Positions 45,992 to 62,531 of a stretch of DNA of 64,000 nucleotides are shown piece by piece. Origin of the DNA: Kitasatospora aureofaciens. Lineage in GTDB: Bacteria > Actinomycetota > Actinomycetes > Streptomycetales > Streptomycetaceae. The first letter of the stretch is position 1. Each line of letters opens with the position of its first letter. Made by a program: the position numbers and the translations under genes. The notes beneath the pieces are model-generated. The model ran no database searches and was not told the DNA's origin. It was given only the letters and a program-made list of their open reading frames with translations. The stretch is from assembly GCF_019192735.1 (NCBI RefSeq), contig NZ_JAHTKP010000003.1, forward strand, positions 62,001-126,000, in the 5' to 3' direction.

Positions 45992-46080
45992 CGCTGAGCG
46001 AGCGCAAGCGAGCGAAGCGGCGGATCCCGGCCAATGGTCGCAGCCGCGGTCTGAGCCATCCGGCTCTGAAGCAGTCCGTT

Positions 46081-46121
46081 ACGGCGGGCCCGCACTCCCT
46101 TGTGGAGTGCGGGCCCGCCGT
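46081..46121 (+). terminator. Strong terminator after rplA
   Basis: An 18-bp perfect stem (46081-46098 with 46104-46121) with a five-base loop is followed by CGTTTCC. It separates rplKA from the lipoprotein genes. Confidence 0.85.
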
Positions 46122-46218
46122 CGTTTCCGGATTGGGACGGGGCCGGATGGGAACCGTTGTGCGGCGCGTCGTACGCTCGGCCGGTCAGATCATGTGACCG
46201 AATCCGCCGGAGTGTGCC

Positions 46219-47001
46219 GTGCCTCCCGCCCTTCGCTCCACCACCCTGGCGGCGGTCCTGCTGCTGCTCGGCACCACCACCGGCTGCAGCCTGCTGGCCG
46301 CCCCGGGCGACCGCACGCCCGGGAGCGACGCGCCGATACCGCCCAAGCAGGTGGTGCTCACGGCCGGACAGGCGCTGGACGACGCCGGCGGCGCCCGGAT
46401 CGACGTGGCCGAGGAGGGCCCGGCCGGCCGCCGCACCGCGAGCGGCACGCTGGCCTGGGGCTCCCGGGACGAGGGCGACCTGACCGTCACCGACGAACTG
46501 GGCACCGGGCGGCTGACCGTCCGGGACGGCGCGCTCGACCTCGCCTACCAGGGCGGCGCGACCAAGCACGCGGACCGGGCCACCGCCGAGTCGCTGGACC
46601 CCCGGGCGGGCGCCGAGCCGGGCGGCTACGCGGGCGGCTGGATGACCGGGCTGGTCACCAGCCCCGGCAGCACGGCGTACGCCATGGCCCAGTCCGGGAC
46701 GCTCGGTTCGCTCGGCGGCGAGCAGCTCGCCGGAACGACGGTCGCGCACTACCGGGGATCGGCGCCGGTGGCCGACTACTTCGGCGCCTACCAGGAGTTG
46801 ACGCCAGAGCGCCGTGCCGTGGTGCTCGCCTACTACCGTCAGCGCGGGGTCGCGGCGATCGGCTTCGACGTCTGGGTCGGGCCCGGGGGCCGGCTGCTGC
46901 GGCTGCGCGAGACGGCCCAGGGGAGCGGCGGAACCGTGGTGACCACGACCGACGTCTCCACCCCCGGGGAGGCGGACGGAACGCCCACCCCGACCGGCTG
47001 A
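46219..47001 (+). CDS. LolA/LppX-like lipoprotein (copy 1 of 4)
   Basis: The 260-residue lipoprotein precursor has a signal peptide and lipobox GTTTGC (Cys at about residue 23). The mature part is a beta-rich fold of the LolA/LppX type, with LTPERRAVVLAYYR and the strand FDVWVGPGGRLLRL that match the three genes downstream. Members of this fold carry lipids or hydrophobic molecules across the cell envelope, but the ligand is unknown here. It starts with GTG at 46219. It is the most divergent of the four copies and lacks the GGRHW motif. Confidence 0.82.
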   Translation: MPPALRSTTLAAVLLLLGTTTGCSLLAAPGDRTPGSDAPIPPKQVVLTAGQALDDAGGARIDVAEEGPAGRRTASGTLAWGSRDEGDLTVTDELGTGRLTVRDGALDLAYQGGATKHADRATAESLDPRAGAEPGGYAGGWMTGLVTSPGSTAYAMAQSGTLGSLGGEQLAGTTVAHYRGSAPVADYFGAYQELTPERRAVVLAYYRQRGVAAIGFDVWVGPGGRLLRLRETAQGSGGTVVTTTDVSTPGEADGTPTPTG

Positions 47002-47115
47002 CGGGAGCGGGGATATCCCCTGCGTGCCGGTTCTGGCGATCCGTTAGAGTCCGCGTGAGAAGAAGCTGAAAATCGGCTCTTCCATGGATCATTCGGATCT
47101 TACGGGGGGACTCCC

Positions 47116-47955
47116 ATGCGTGCTGTGCGCCTCGCCTCGGTCGCTGTCACGGCCGCTGTACTGCTCGGCGGTGCGACCGCCTGCGGCAACGACTCCAAGA
47201 GCAGTGACGCCAAGAGCGGTGACGCCAAGGCCGGGGACGCGGTGGCGGCGGCCCTGGGCGGGGACCCGCAGGCCGCGCTGGCCGCCTCCGCGCTGGTGAT
47301 GCAGAAGGCCGGCAACGGCAAGGTCACCATGACCGCCCCGGACGGCTCCACCCACACCGCGGGCAACGGCGTCGCGGACTGGAAGGACCCGGGCAAGACG
47401 TCCGTCGACATGACCGGCGACATGGACACCAAGAAGATGCGCATCCGGGTGGTCGGGACCGACGTCTACCTCGGCGGCGGCGACGCCGAGGCCGCGGCGC
47501 TGGGCGGGAAGCACTGGATCAAGCTGTCCAGCCCGAACGAGATGGGCGCCAGCATCCTGCTGATGAGCCAGATGGTGAACCCGGTCGTCCAGCTGACCCT
47601 GGCCGCGGGGAGCAAGCCCGCCAAGGTCGGCCAGGAGACCCTCGACGGCGTGCAGACCACGCACGTCCGGGCGACGGAGGACGCCTCCGCCATGGTGGCG
47701 GGGCTGTCGGGGCTCACCCCGGAGCAGCGCCAGGCCGTCCAGAAGTCCCTGGAGGCGGAGGGCAAGAAGATCACCGTCGACCTCTGGCTCAACGCCAAGC
47801 AGGAGCTCGTCCAGTTCCAGGAGTACGGCGACAAGAACGGTGAGCACGACGCCGTCACCGTGAAGTACACGGGCCTCGGCACCGCGGCGAAGATCGAGGT
47901 ACCCGCCGCGGGCGACCTCGGCGCCGAGACCGACATCCTGAAGCTGCTCGGCTGA
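47116..47955 (+). CDS. LolA/LppX-like lipoprotein (copy 2 of 4)
   Basis: This is a 279-residue lipoprotein precursor with a signal peptide and lipobox GATAC (Cys about residue 23). A Ser/Asp/Lys-rich linker precedes the fold. Family marks are GGKHWIKLSS, VDLWLNAKQELVQF and GLTPEQRQAVQKSL. The ATG at 47116 has GGGGGGA upstream. TAGAGT at 47045 is a possible -10. Confidence 0.85.
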   Translation: MRAVRLASVAVTAAVLLGGATACGNDSKSSDAKSGDAKAGDAVAAALGGDPQAALAASALVMQKAGNGKVTMTAPDGSTHTAGNGVADWKDPGKTSVDMTGDMDTKKMRIRVVGTDVYLGGGDAEAAALGGKHWIKLSSPNEMGASILLMSQMVNPVVQLTLAAGSKPAKVGQETLDGVQTTHVRATEDASAMVAGLSGLTPEQRQAVQKSLEAEGKKITVDLWLNAKQELVQFQEYGDKNGEHDAVTVKYTGLGTAAKIEVPAAGDLGAETDILKLLG

Positions 47956-48056
47956 GCCCGCCCGATCCACGAACCCGGAGCCCACGAGGGTCCGGGACAC
48001 CACTGGCTGTCGCCCCGGGCGCGCTGTGCGCCCGGGGGTTCTCAAAGGGGGGAACC

Positions 48057-48995
48057 ATGGCCGGAACCCGTAACACCGCCATAGCCGTCGTGCTCGCCGC
48101 GCTGGCGCTGACCGCGACCGCGTGCAACGACAACAACGACGACAAGACCGCCGCCGCGCCGCCGTCCTCCGCCGCGGCGGGCACCACGGCACCGACCGGC
48201 GCCGCGCCGACCACGTCGGCCGCCGCGCCCGCCAAGCTGACCCCGGCGGCCTTCCTGGAGCAGGTCACCCGGAAGACCGGCGCGGCGAAGTCCGCGAAGA
48301 TCAGCGAGGACATCTCGGTCGCCGGGACGACCATGACCGGCCAGGGCGCGGTCTCCTGGGCCGACGGCCTCCAGGGCGACGTCACGATGGACATGTCCGG
48401 CTCCCCGCTCGGCAAGGTCCTGTCGGCCCTCACCGGCGGCGAGTCCGCCCCGTACCGCTACACCAAGGACGCGATGTACCTGCGCCTCGGTGGCAACGCG
48501 GTCCAGGCCGTCGGCGGGCGGCACTGGCTGCACTACGACAAGGCGACCATGGCCAAGGCCTCCGGCGGCGGGGCCGATCAGCTCAAGAACGCCGACCCGG
48601 TCCAGGGCGTGCGGAACCTGATCGCCTCCGGCAAGGTCACCGAGGTCGGCCAGGAGGCGGTGAACGGCAAGCCCGCCACCCACTACACCGGCCAGCTCAC
48701 CCAGGCGGACATCGCGAACGCCGCGGGCAAGGGCCTGACCGACGACCAGCTGGAGCAGACCCGGAAGAACCTGGCCGCGGCCGGCATCGCCAGCGAGCAG
48801 ATCGACGTCTGGGTGGACGCCGACCAGCTCGTCGTCAAGCGCGCGGAGCAGGGCGACACCAAGTCGGGCCCGTTCAAGGTCACCGTCACCTACTCGGACT
48901 ACGGCACTCCGGTCACAACCGCCGCGCCGGACCCGGCCGACACGGTGGAACCGTCCGAGCTGGCGAAGCTGGACAAGGGGGGCGCCGCAAGCTGA
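48057..48995 (+). CDS. LolA/LppX-like lipoprotein (copy 3 of 4)
   Basis: This is a 312-residue lipoprotein precursor with lipobox TATAC (Cys about residue 23), an Asn/Asp- then Ala/Thr-rich linker of about 45 residues, and the fold marks GGRHWLHYDKATMA and IDVWVDADQLVVKR. The ATG at 48057 has GGGGGGA upstream. It is very similar in plan to copies 2 and 4. Confidence 0.85.
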   Translation: MAGTRNTAIAVVLAALALTATACNDNNDDKTAAAPPSSAAAGTTAPTGAAPTTSAAAPAKLTPAAFLEQVTRKTGAAKSAKISEDISVAGTTMTGQGAVSWADGLQGDVTMDMSGSPLGKVLSALTGGESAPYRYTKDAMYLRLGGNAVQAVGGRHWLHYDKATMAKASGGGADQLKNADPVQGVRNLIASGKVTEVGQEAVNGKPATHYTGQLTQADIANAAGKGLTDDQLEQTRKNLAAAGIASEQIDVWVDADQLVVKRAEQGDTKSGPFKVTVTYSDYGTPVTTAAPDPADTVEPSELAKLDKGGAAS

Positions 48996-49067
48996 CCCGG
49001 AGCCGGGTGGCAAGGTGGCCGGAAAGCAGAGGCCGCCGAGGCGGCGACCGGGTGAAAGGGGAAGGCG

Positions 49068-49931
49068 ATGGCGGGACGGCAGCGGCTGGCGGCCCTGGCG
49101 GCCGTCGTGCTGCTGGCGACCGGGCTGACCGGGTGCGGCGGGGGCGGCGACACGTCGCCCACCCCCTCGGGCAGCCCGACCCCGACCAGCGCCTCCCCGA
49201 CCGGGCCGGCCAAGCCGACCGACCGGTCGCCGCACGGCGTCCTGCTCTCCGCCCAGCTGGCCATGCAGACCGCCCGCCGGGCCAAGGTCAGCTACCGGCT
49301 GGGCACCGACGCCGGCGCCGGGCCGCTGTTCTGGCAGCCCAAGACGGCGCTCCAGATCAAACGTTCCACCCCGGCCGACGCCGAGCAGCTGATCGTCGTG
49401 GACACCGTCGCCTACCAGGGCGGGGACGCCGCCACCGCGGTCCGGCAGGGCGGCCGGCACTGGGAGCGCTTCGCCGTCCCGCCGGACCCGGACGGCCACC
49501 GGGAGGTGCCGTACGCCGGCCTGATCGACCTGCTGAACCCGGTCGAGGCGCTGGCCGCCGCGACCGCCGACGGCGCGGACGCCAGGTTCGTCGGCGAGGA
49601 GAAGTTCGAGGACTCGACGGTCGAGCACTACCGGGTCACCACCACCGCCGAGAAGTACGCGACCGTCCAGACCCAGCTGACCCAGGCCCGCCGGGACGGG
49701 CTGCGCGCCGCGCTCGCCCCGGGCGGCTCGATCTCGCTCACCCTGGACCTCTGGCTGAACGACAAGGACCAGCTGGTGAAGCTCCAGCGCACCGGCAGCG
49801 GGGACACCGGCCGGGCGGACGACTCGGTGCTCTACACGGACCTCGCCGGGGCGCTGCTCTCGGTGCAGGCCCCCGCCGAGACGGACACCGTGGACACCGG
49901 CACCCGGACGGTCTCCCCGCTGGCCCGTTAG
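49068..49931 (+). CDS. LolA/LppX-like lipoprotein (copy 4 of 4)
   Basis: This is a 287-residue lipoprotein precursor with lipobox LTGC (Cys about residue 23), a Pro/Ser/Thr linker, and the marks GGRHWERFAV and LDLWLNDKDQLVKL. The ATG at 49068 follows AAAGGGGAAGG. It lies directly before the L10 leader, so the lipoprotein array splits the two ribosomal protein operons. Confidence 0.85.
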   Translation: MAGRQRLAALAAVVLLATGLTGCGGGGDTSPTPSGSPTPTSASPTGPAKPTDRSPHGVLLSAQLAMQTARRAKVSYRLGTDAGAGPLFWQPKTALQIKRSTPADAEQLIVVDTVAYQGGDAATAVRQGGRHWERFAVPPDPDGHREVPYAGLIDLLNPVEALAAATADGADARFVGEEKFEDSTVEHYRVTTTAEKYATVQTQLTQARRDGLRAALAPGGSISLTLDLWLNDKDQLVKLQRTGSGDTGRADDSVLYTDLAGALLSVQAPAETDTVDTGTRTVSPLAR

Positions 49932-49975
49932 CCCTCAGCCGCCGGCCCCCACCTCAGGGGCTGATCAGGGGCGAT

Positions 49976-50005
49976 TTGCCCCGGACGGCGGAGTCCGGCT
50001 ACTGT
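49976..50005 (+). promoter_or_regulatory. rplJ-rplL promoter
   Basis: TTGCCC (49976-49981) and TACTGT (50000-50005) are separated by 18 bases. The transcript would start at the 5' end of the L10 leader. Confidence 0.6.
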
Positions 50006-50012
50006 GGCGGAA

Positions 50013-50290
50013 GCCAAAGACCGCTGGTTGTCACTGTGTGCCCGTGAGGGAGACAGTGGCCGAAGGATCTGCGATTCGTCGCAGGCAGCCCGCGCAGGTG
50101 TGTCTGGAGCTTCGACTTCCGGGTTCCGCGTTCGCGCGACAGCCCGTCGAGGTCGTGTCGAGCCCCGTGCGCCTGCGCACCGGGGCTCATCTGCTTTTCG
50201 CAGGAGCTTTCCTTCCGTCCGGCCGGTCCGCGGTGCGAATGGTCGACTTTCACGGTCGGCCCGACTTCGACATCACGGAAGGAGGCGTAA
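50013..50290 (+). promoter_or_regulatory. Ribosomal protein L10 leader
   Basis: About 280 bases of leader precede rplJ. It starts with AAAGACCGCTGGTTGTC, the conserved L10/L12-binding motif of actinobacteria, and folds into GC-rich stems (for example GCCCCGTGCGC with GCGCACCGGGGC near 50163-50185). In other bacteria the L10-L12 complex binds here to repress translation. The region holds no protein gene. Confidence 0.7.
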
Positions 50291-50294
50291 GCCT

Positions 50295-50858
50295 ATGGCA
50301 AGGCCCGACAAGGCTGCTGCCGTCGCCGAGATCACGGACAAGTTCCGTGGCTCGTCCGCGGCGCTGCTGACCGAGTACCGCGGTCTCTCGGTGAAGCAGG
50401 TCAAGACCCTGCGTCGCTCCCTCGGCGAGAACGCCGAGTACGCCGTGGTGAAGAACACGCTGACCAAGATCGCGGCCAATGAGGCCGGGATCTCCGAGCT
50501 CGACGACCTGTTCAACGGTCCGACGGCTGTCGCCTTCGTCACCGGTGACCCGGTGGAGTCGGCGAAGGCTCTGCGTGACTTCGCCAAGGACAACCCCGCT
50601 CTCATCATCAAGGGCGGTGTCCTTGACGGTAAGGCGCTGTCCGCCGATGAGATCAAGAAGCTCGCGGACCTTGAGTCCCGCGAGGTGCTGCTCGCCAAGC
50701 TGGCGGGTGCCCTGAAGGCCAAGCAGTCCCAGGCTGCCGCGCTCTTCCAGGCCCTGCCGTCGAAGCTCGTCCGCACTGTGGACGCGCTGCGCGACAAGGT
50801 CGAGCAGGGCGGTGCCGGTACGCCGGCTCCCGCCGCCGAGGACGCCGCCGCCGAGTAA
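50295..50858 (+). CDS. rplJ: 50S ribosomal protein L10
   Basis: L10 is the stalk base that carries L7/L12 dimers. The 187-residue protein has the N-terminal RNA-binding domain ([31 protein letters not shown]) and a C-terminal helix for L12 ([20 protein letters not shown]). The ATG at 50295 has GGAAGGAGG upstream. It forms an operon with rplL. Confidence 0.97.
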   Translation: MARPDKAAAVAEITDKFRGSSAALLTEYRGLSVKQVKTLRRSLGENAEYAVVKNTLTKIAANEAGISELDDLFNGPTAVAFVTGDPVESAKALRDFAKDNPALIIKGGVLDGKALSADEIKKLADLESREVLLAKLAGALKAKQSQAAALFQALPSKLVRTVDALRDKVEQGGAGTPAPAAEDAAAE

Positions 50859-50946
50859 TTCGGCAGGCTCACGCCTCGCTGCGGGCCCGTGCCCGCCCAA
50901 CCCGTACATACGGCACCACCTGCCGATTTAGTGGAAGGACGCCATC

Positions 50947-51330
50947 ATGGCGAAGCTGTCCCAGGACGAGCTGCTCGCGCAGTTCGAGGAGCTCACCCTC
51001 ATCGAGCTCGCTGCCTTCGTGAAGGCCTTCGAGGAGAAGTTCGACGTCACCGCCGCCGCCCCGGTCGCCGTTGCCGCCGCCGGTGGCGCTGCTGCCGCCG
51101 TTGAGGCCGTTGAGGAGCAGGACGAGTTCGACGTCATCCTCGATGGCGCCGGCGACAAGAAGATCCAGGTCATCAAGGAGGTGCGCACCCTGACCTCCCT
51201 CGGCCTGAAGGAGGCCAAGGACCTCGTTGACACCGCTGGTGCCAAGGTCCTGGAGAAGGTTGCCAAGGACGTTGCCGAGAAGGCCAAGGCCGCCCTCGAG
51301 GGTGCCGGCGCCAAGGTCACCGTCAAGTGA
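50947..51330 (+). CDS. rplL: 50S ribosomal protein L7/L12
   Basis: L12 is the mobile stalk protein that recruits translation GTPases. The 127-residue protein has the N-terminal dimer domain ([20 protein letters not shown]), an Ala-rich hinge and the C-terminal domain ([20 protein letters not shown]). The ATG at 50947 has GGAAGGA upstream. Confidence 0.97.
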   Translation: MAKLSQDELLAQFEELTLIELAAFVKAFEEKFDVTAAAPVAVAAAGGAAAAVEAVEEQDEFDVILDGAGDKKIQVIKEVRTLTSLGLKEAKDLVDTAGAKVLEKVAKDVAEKAKAALEGAGAKVTVK

Positions 51331-51357
51331 CTTCTCGCCCCCTCTGAGGGGGCCTGA

Positions 51358-51399
51358 GGCCGGGCCGATCACCCTTGCGGGTGGTCGGCCCGGCCTTTT
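51358..51399 (+). terminator. Terminator/attenuator after rplL
   Basis: GGCCGGGCCGA-CACCC pairs with GGGTG-TCGGCCCGGCC around TTGC and is followed by TTTT. It lies between rplL and rpoB and may let some transcription through. Confidence 0.88.
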
Positions 51400-51800
51400 C
51401 GCGTTCCCGGCGCAGGGCCGCCCGTAGGGCGGGGATACACCGGTGTGGCCGATTGCTCACTCGGCACTGTCGGTGCGGACGGGTATGGTGATCACCGTCA
51501 TCGGGAGTAGCCCCCACCACGGCTTCTGTAACGCCGGGGGGTTCCCGGCCGATGAACGGGTCGAGGTCCGCACCGGAGGCGGGCCCTTGACGAACCAGGC
51601 GAGGCGCGCGATTCTCAAGGCGCGAGTCCGCCCGGTTGGTTTGCGGCTGGATGCATAACCAGCCCTCCGGCGGGAAATGACTCCACGTGAGTTATGGGGC
51701 CCGGGCAGTGCCCGGGCCGGTGCAGTACCAGAGCAGTACCGGTGGGCGTCCGCGTCCGCCGGCTACCGGGAGGAGTCTCCGATTCGGTTTCCGAATCAGA
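51400..51800. other. Geneless stretch ahead of the rpoB promoter
   Basis: I see no convincing gene here. Short open frames have no family likeness. An 8-bp dyad (GATTCGG and CCGAATC) at 51781-51797 stands just before the rpoB promoter. Confidence 0.5.
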
Positions 51801-51802
51801 GC

Positions 51803-51831
51803 TGGACAGCAGTGTGCCCTTTGGCTACACT
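51803..51831 (+). promoter_or_regulatory. rpoB-rpoC promoter
   Basis: TGGACA (51803-51808) and TACACT (51826-51831) are separated by 17 bases. The bases after it, TGTCCCTTTGCGCTGCC, resemble the start region seen upstream of rpoB in other actinobacteria. The leader to the TTG start is about 200 bases. Confidence 0.7.
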
Positions 51832-52039
51832 GTCCCTTTGCGCTGCCTGTTAGCTGCTCCGTGACTCGTCGCCCGGAGTTTGCGTTGCCCTGAAGGGGTC
51901 TGGCATCGCCTCCGCAAAGCGACTCTGACCTGGGTTTCGATCCCGGCAGAGGCCAGTGGCGAGGGAGGCGGGACCAAGCCCAAGCAGGCCCGGCTGGTAC
52001 GCGCGTAGTGAGCTCCGAGCCCTCGGAAGGACCCCCCTC

Positions 52040-55516
<3,477 letters not shown>

Positions 55517-55618
55517 CGGAGGCTGGGCCGGCTGCCCCCACGAGCAGCCGGCCCGCCCCCAGGCCCCCCTCAGACCACATGAACGACTCTCGACTTACGA
55601 AAGAGGGCTTGACGACCA

Positions 55619-59512
<3,894 letters not shown>

Positions 59513-59531
59513 GTCACCTCCTTGCCCGACA

Positions 59532-59604
59532 ACGGGCCCGGACCGCATGGGCGGTCACCCCATCCGGGGTGGCCGCCCTGCGGCGTTCCGGGGGCCCGGA
59601 GGAA
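59532..59604 (+). terminator. Terminator region after rpoC
   Basis: GGGCGG-CACCCC pairs with GGGGTG-CCGCCC near 59549-59578, and an outer GGGCCCGGA / TCCGGGGGCCC pairing can extend it. Confidence 0.75.
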
Positions 59605-59609
59605 ACCGA

Positions 59610-59639
59610 TTAGGTTTCTTGGACGAACTCGCGTAAGGT
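59610..59639 (+). promoter_or_regulatory. Possible promoter of the initiator tRNA
   Basis: TTAGGT (59610-59615) and TAAGGT (59634-59639) with an 18-base spacer lie 12 bases before the tRNA. Confidence 0.35.
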
Positions 59640-59651
59640 CGTGTTTACCGA

Positions 59652-59725
59652 CGCGGGGTGGAGCAGCTCGGTAGCTCGCTGGGCTCATAACCCAGAGGTC
59701 GCAGGTTCAAATCCTGTCCCCGCTA
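59652..59725 (+). tRNA. tRNA-fMet (CAT, initiator)
   Basis: The 74-base cloverleaf has anticodon CAT and three G-C pairs (GGG/CCC) in the anticodon stem, an unpaired first acceptor position (C1 against T72), and T-loop GTTCAAATC. All are initiator marks. CCA is not encoded. Confidence 0.96.
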
Positions 59726-59730
59726 CAAAT

Positions 59731-59770
59731 CGAAGGGCCCGGAGGCTTTTGCCTCCGGGCCCTTCGGCTT
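59731..59770 (+). terminator. Strong terminator after tRNA-fMet
   Basis: A 16-bp perfect stem (59731-59746 with 59751-59766) with a TTTT loop is followed by GCTTTCC. Confidence 0.92.
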
Positions 59771-59909
59771 TCCCCGGGGGCGTTTCTCCCTCGTGTCTCC
59801 CTCGTGCGGGGGAGGGGCGGGAACCGCTCCAGGGAGGGAGGTGGGGGAAGGGGTCGGTCCGTGAGAGTTCTCGGTGTCGGGATGACAGGGCTTGTGAAAG
59901 GGGCCGGGA

Positions 59910-60584
59910 ATGAAGCGGGTGCTGGGTGCAATGGCGATCACGGGGGCCGTGCTGTTCGGGATGTCGGCGTGTCTGCCGGGGGGCGACGAGCCGGAGCACA
60001 GGACGGTCGGCTACGGGGTGACGGACTCCGTCCAGGAGCTGGTGATCGAGGGGCACACGGGCGGGGTCGTCGTCACGGGCGGCGGGACGGCGGTGCACGT
60101 GACCGAGGACCAGAAGTACAAGGGGGGCGCGCCGCGCACCACGCACGAGGTGAAGGACGGCGTGCTGCGGCTGACGTACGACTGCGGCTCCTGCGGGGTC
60201 GGGTACAGCGTGGAGGTGCCGGCCGGGACGAAGGTACGGGTGAGCGAGGAGACCGGCGGGGTGCGGCTGGTCGGGCTGGCCGGTGAGGTGGACGCGACGG
60301 TGCAGACCGGCGGGGTCGAGGCGACCGGGCTGACCTCGCCGCAGGCGCGGCTGAACGCCGGGAACGGCGGGGTGGAGGCCACCTTCGCGGCGGCGCCGAC
60401 GAAGGTGGAGGCGAAGGCCTCGACCGGCGGGGTGCGGCTGAAGGTGCCGGCCGGGGAGGCGTACGCGGTGGATGCGCACGCGAAGGTCGGCGGGGTGGAC
60501 GTCGGTGTCCCGTCCCGGGCGGGGGCGCCGCACAGCATCACCGCGCAGGCCGACACCGGCGGTGTGACGGTCAGCGGTGTCTGA
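59910..60584 (+). CDS. DUF4097-type beta-helix lipoprotein
   Basis: The 224-residue lipoprotein precursor has lipobox MSAC (Cys about residue 21). The mature part is built of short strands with repeated TGGV/GGV turns (TGGVVVTG, ETGGVRLVG, TGGVEATG, STGGVRL, VGGVDV, DTGGVTV), as in DUF4097 beta-solenoids. The function is unknown. It is followed 82 bases later by a histidine kinase and response regulator pair, which suggests an envelope sensing link. The ATG at 59910 has a GGGG-type ribosome binding site. Confidence 0.82.
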   Translation: MKRVLGAMAITGAVLFGMSACLPGGDEPEHRTVGYGVTDSVQELVIEGHTGGVVVTGGGTAVHVTEDQKYKGGAPRTTHEVKDGVLRLTYDCGSCGVGYSVEVPAGTKVRVSEETGGVRLVGLAGEVDATVQTGGVEATGLTSPQARLNAGNGGVEATFAAAPTKVEAKASTGGVRLKVPAGEAYAVDAHAKVGGVDVGVPSRAGAPHSITAQADTGGVTVSGV

Positions 60585-60666
60585 CCGGGCCGTACCGGAG
60601 GTCCTGCCGGTAGGGCATGATCTTCTCCGCGGGGGCGGCGTCCCCGGTTACGGGGAGGGATCGACG

Positions 60667-61854
60667 GTGGTGGGAGCGGTGCGCCGGCGGACGTGGTCAG
60701 CGGGGCCGAGTCCGTATGTGCTGGACTCGCTGCTGGCGGTGGCGTCGGCCGGGATCTCGATCTGGGCGGTGTACAACGACGACACCGCGTGGCCCTGGTG
60801 GGTCTACCTGGTGGCGGTCTCGACGGCGCTGCCGCTGCCCTGGCGGCGGCGGGCGCCGCTGACCGTGCTGGCAGCGAGCAGTGCGGCCTTCGTCACGCTG
60901 TCGGTGGTGGCGCACTCGGCGAACGCGCAGGTGCCGCTGGCCGGCGTGATCGGCATCTACACGGTCGCGGAGCGGTGCTCGGACCGGGCGCGCTGGTCGG
61001 TGCTGACGGTGGTGGTGGTCGGCAACGTGATCGGCACCCACTCGCCGAACGGCACGCTCTTCAGCCTGCTGACCTCCGTCGGCTCGTTCGTCTTCGGCTC
61101 GCTGGTGCGCGCCCAGCGGCAGCTGGCCCGGGTGGAGGCGGAGCGGGCCCGGGAGGCCGGTGAACGGGCGGCCAGCGAGGCCGCGCGGGCGGTCGCGGAG
61201 GAACGGGCCCGGATCGCGCGGGAGATGCACGACATCCTGGCGCACGCCGTCTCGTTGATGGTGATTCAGGCCGAGGCCGGCCCGTTGGTGGTGCACAGCA
61301 AGCCGGACCGGGCGATCAGCACGTTCGACACCATCGCCGACGCGGGGCGCGACGCGATGGTCCAACTCCGGCGCGTGCTCGGGGTGTTGAAGGAGGACGG
61401 GGCAGGCCCGGAGCTGGCGCCGCAGCCCCGGCTGGCCGAACTCGCCGACGTGGCCGAGCGGGTGCGCCGGGCCGGCCTGCGGGTGGAGCTCGAACTCGCC
61501 GACGGGCTGGGCGCCGTGCCCGCCGACGTGGAGGCGGCGGCGTACCGGATCGTGCAGGAGGCGCTGACCAACACCGTCAAGCACTCCGGTGCCGACCGGG
61601 CCGCGATCCGGGTGCGGCGGGCCGAGGAGGTGCTGGAGGTCGTCGTCTCCGACAACGGGCGCGGGGTGCCGCTGGCCGCCGACCGTGCGGTGAGCGGCTG
61701 GTCCGGCGGGCGCGGGCTGGTCGGCATCCGGGAACGGGCCGCGGCCTGCGGCGGGCGTGCCGAGGCCGGTCCCGGGCCGGCCGGCGAGGGCTTCCTGGTG
61801 AGTGCCCGGCTGCCGCTGGGGGCGGCCGGCGTGGCGGAGAGGGTGGGCGGATGA
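60667..61854 (+). CDS. NarL-type sensor histidine kinase
   Basis: This 395-residue membrane kinase of the HisKA_3 class (DUF7134-like four- to five-helix N-terminus) has the H-box ERARIAREMHDILAHAVSLM, with the phosphorylated histidine, and the N-box AYRIVQEALTNTVKHSGADR. The ATP lid region is SGGRGLVGIRERAAACGGRA. I chose the GTG at 60667 because GGGAGG lies eight bases upstream; a longer frame would overlap the previous stop. It overlaps the regulator gene by ATGA. Confidence 0.9.
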   Translation: MVGAVRRRTWSAGPSPYVLDSLLAVASAGISIWAVYNDDTAWPWWVYLVAVSTALPLPWRRRAPLTVLAASSAAFVTLSVVAHSANAQVPLAGVIGIYTVAERCSDRARWSVLTVVVVGNVIGTHSPNGTLFSLLTSVGSFVFGSLVRAQRQLARVEAERAREAGERAASEAARAVAEERARIAREMHDILAHAVSLMVIQAEAGPLVVHSKPDRAISTFDTIADAGRDAMVQLRRVLGVLKEDGAGPELAPQPRLAELADVAERVRRAGLRVELELADGLGAVPADVEAAAYRIVQEALTNTVKHSGADRAAIRVRRAEEVLEVVVSDNGRGVPLAADRAVSGWSGGRGLVGIRERAAACGGRAEAGPGPAGEGFLVSARLPLGAAGVAERVGG

Positions 61855-62531
61855 CGCCGATTCGGGTGGTCGTCGCGGACGACCAGGAACTGGTGCGGGC
61901 CGGGTTCGGGATGATCCTGGACGCCCAGCCGGACATCGAGGTGGTGGCCGAGGCGTGCGACGGCGCCGAGGCGGTCGAGGCCGTGCGCGAGCACGGCCCC
62001 GACGTGCTGCTGCTGGACGTCCGCATGCCGGTGATGGACGGGCTGGAGGCGGCCCGCCGGGTGTGCGCCGAGTTCCCGTCCACCAAGGTGATCATGCTGA
62101 CCACCTTCGACATCGACGACTACGTCTTCGACGCGCTGTACGCGGGCGCGAGCGGCTTCCTGCTGAAGGACGTCCGGCGGGACGACCTGGCGCACGGGGT
62201 GCGGATGGTCGCCTCGGGGGAGGCGCTGCTCGCGCCGTCGGTGACGAAGCGGCTGATCGGCGAGTTCGCCGCGCGCCGGCCGGGCGCGCCGGACCGGGCG
62301 GTGCGGCCGCCGTCCAAGCTGCTGGAGCAGCTGACCCTGCGCGAGCAGGAGACGCTGCGGCTGCTGGCGCGCGGGCTGTCGAACGCGGAGATCGCGGCGG
62401 AGCTGGTGGTCAGCGAGCACACGGTGAAGACGCACGTCAGCAATGTGCTGAGCAAGCTGGGGCTGCGCGACCGGGTGCACGCGGTGGTGTTCGCGTACGA
62501 GGCCGGGGCGGTGGTGGCGGGGGAGGCCTGA
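61851..62531 (+). CDS. NarL/FixJ-family response regulator
   Basis: This 226-residue regulator has a receiver domain (phosphoacceptor aspartate in VLLLDVRMPVMDGLEAA) and a LuxR-type helix-turn-helix (LARGLSNAEIAAELVVSEHT, VKTHVSNVLSKLGLRDRV). It is coupled to the kinase by ATGA. Target genes cannot be read; the upstream lipoprotein is a candidate. Confidence 0.92.
   Translation: MTPIRVVVADDQELVRAGFGMILDAQPDIEVVAEACDGAEAVEAVREHGPDVLLLDVRMPVMDGLEAARRVCAEFPSTKVIMLTTFDIDDYVFDALYAGASGFLLKDVRRDDLAHGVRMVASGEALLAPSVTKRLIGEFAARRPGAPDRAVRPPSKLLEQLTLREQETLRLLARGLSNAEIAAELVVSEHTVKTHVSNVLSKLGLRDRVHAVVFAYEAGAVVAGEA

Noticed and set aside
51443..51658. Possible small gene ahead of rpoB
   Set aside because: There is no ribosome binding site, no family likeness and the composition is like noncoding leader.
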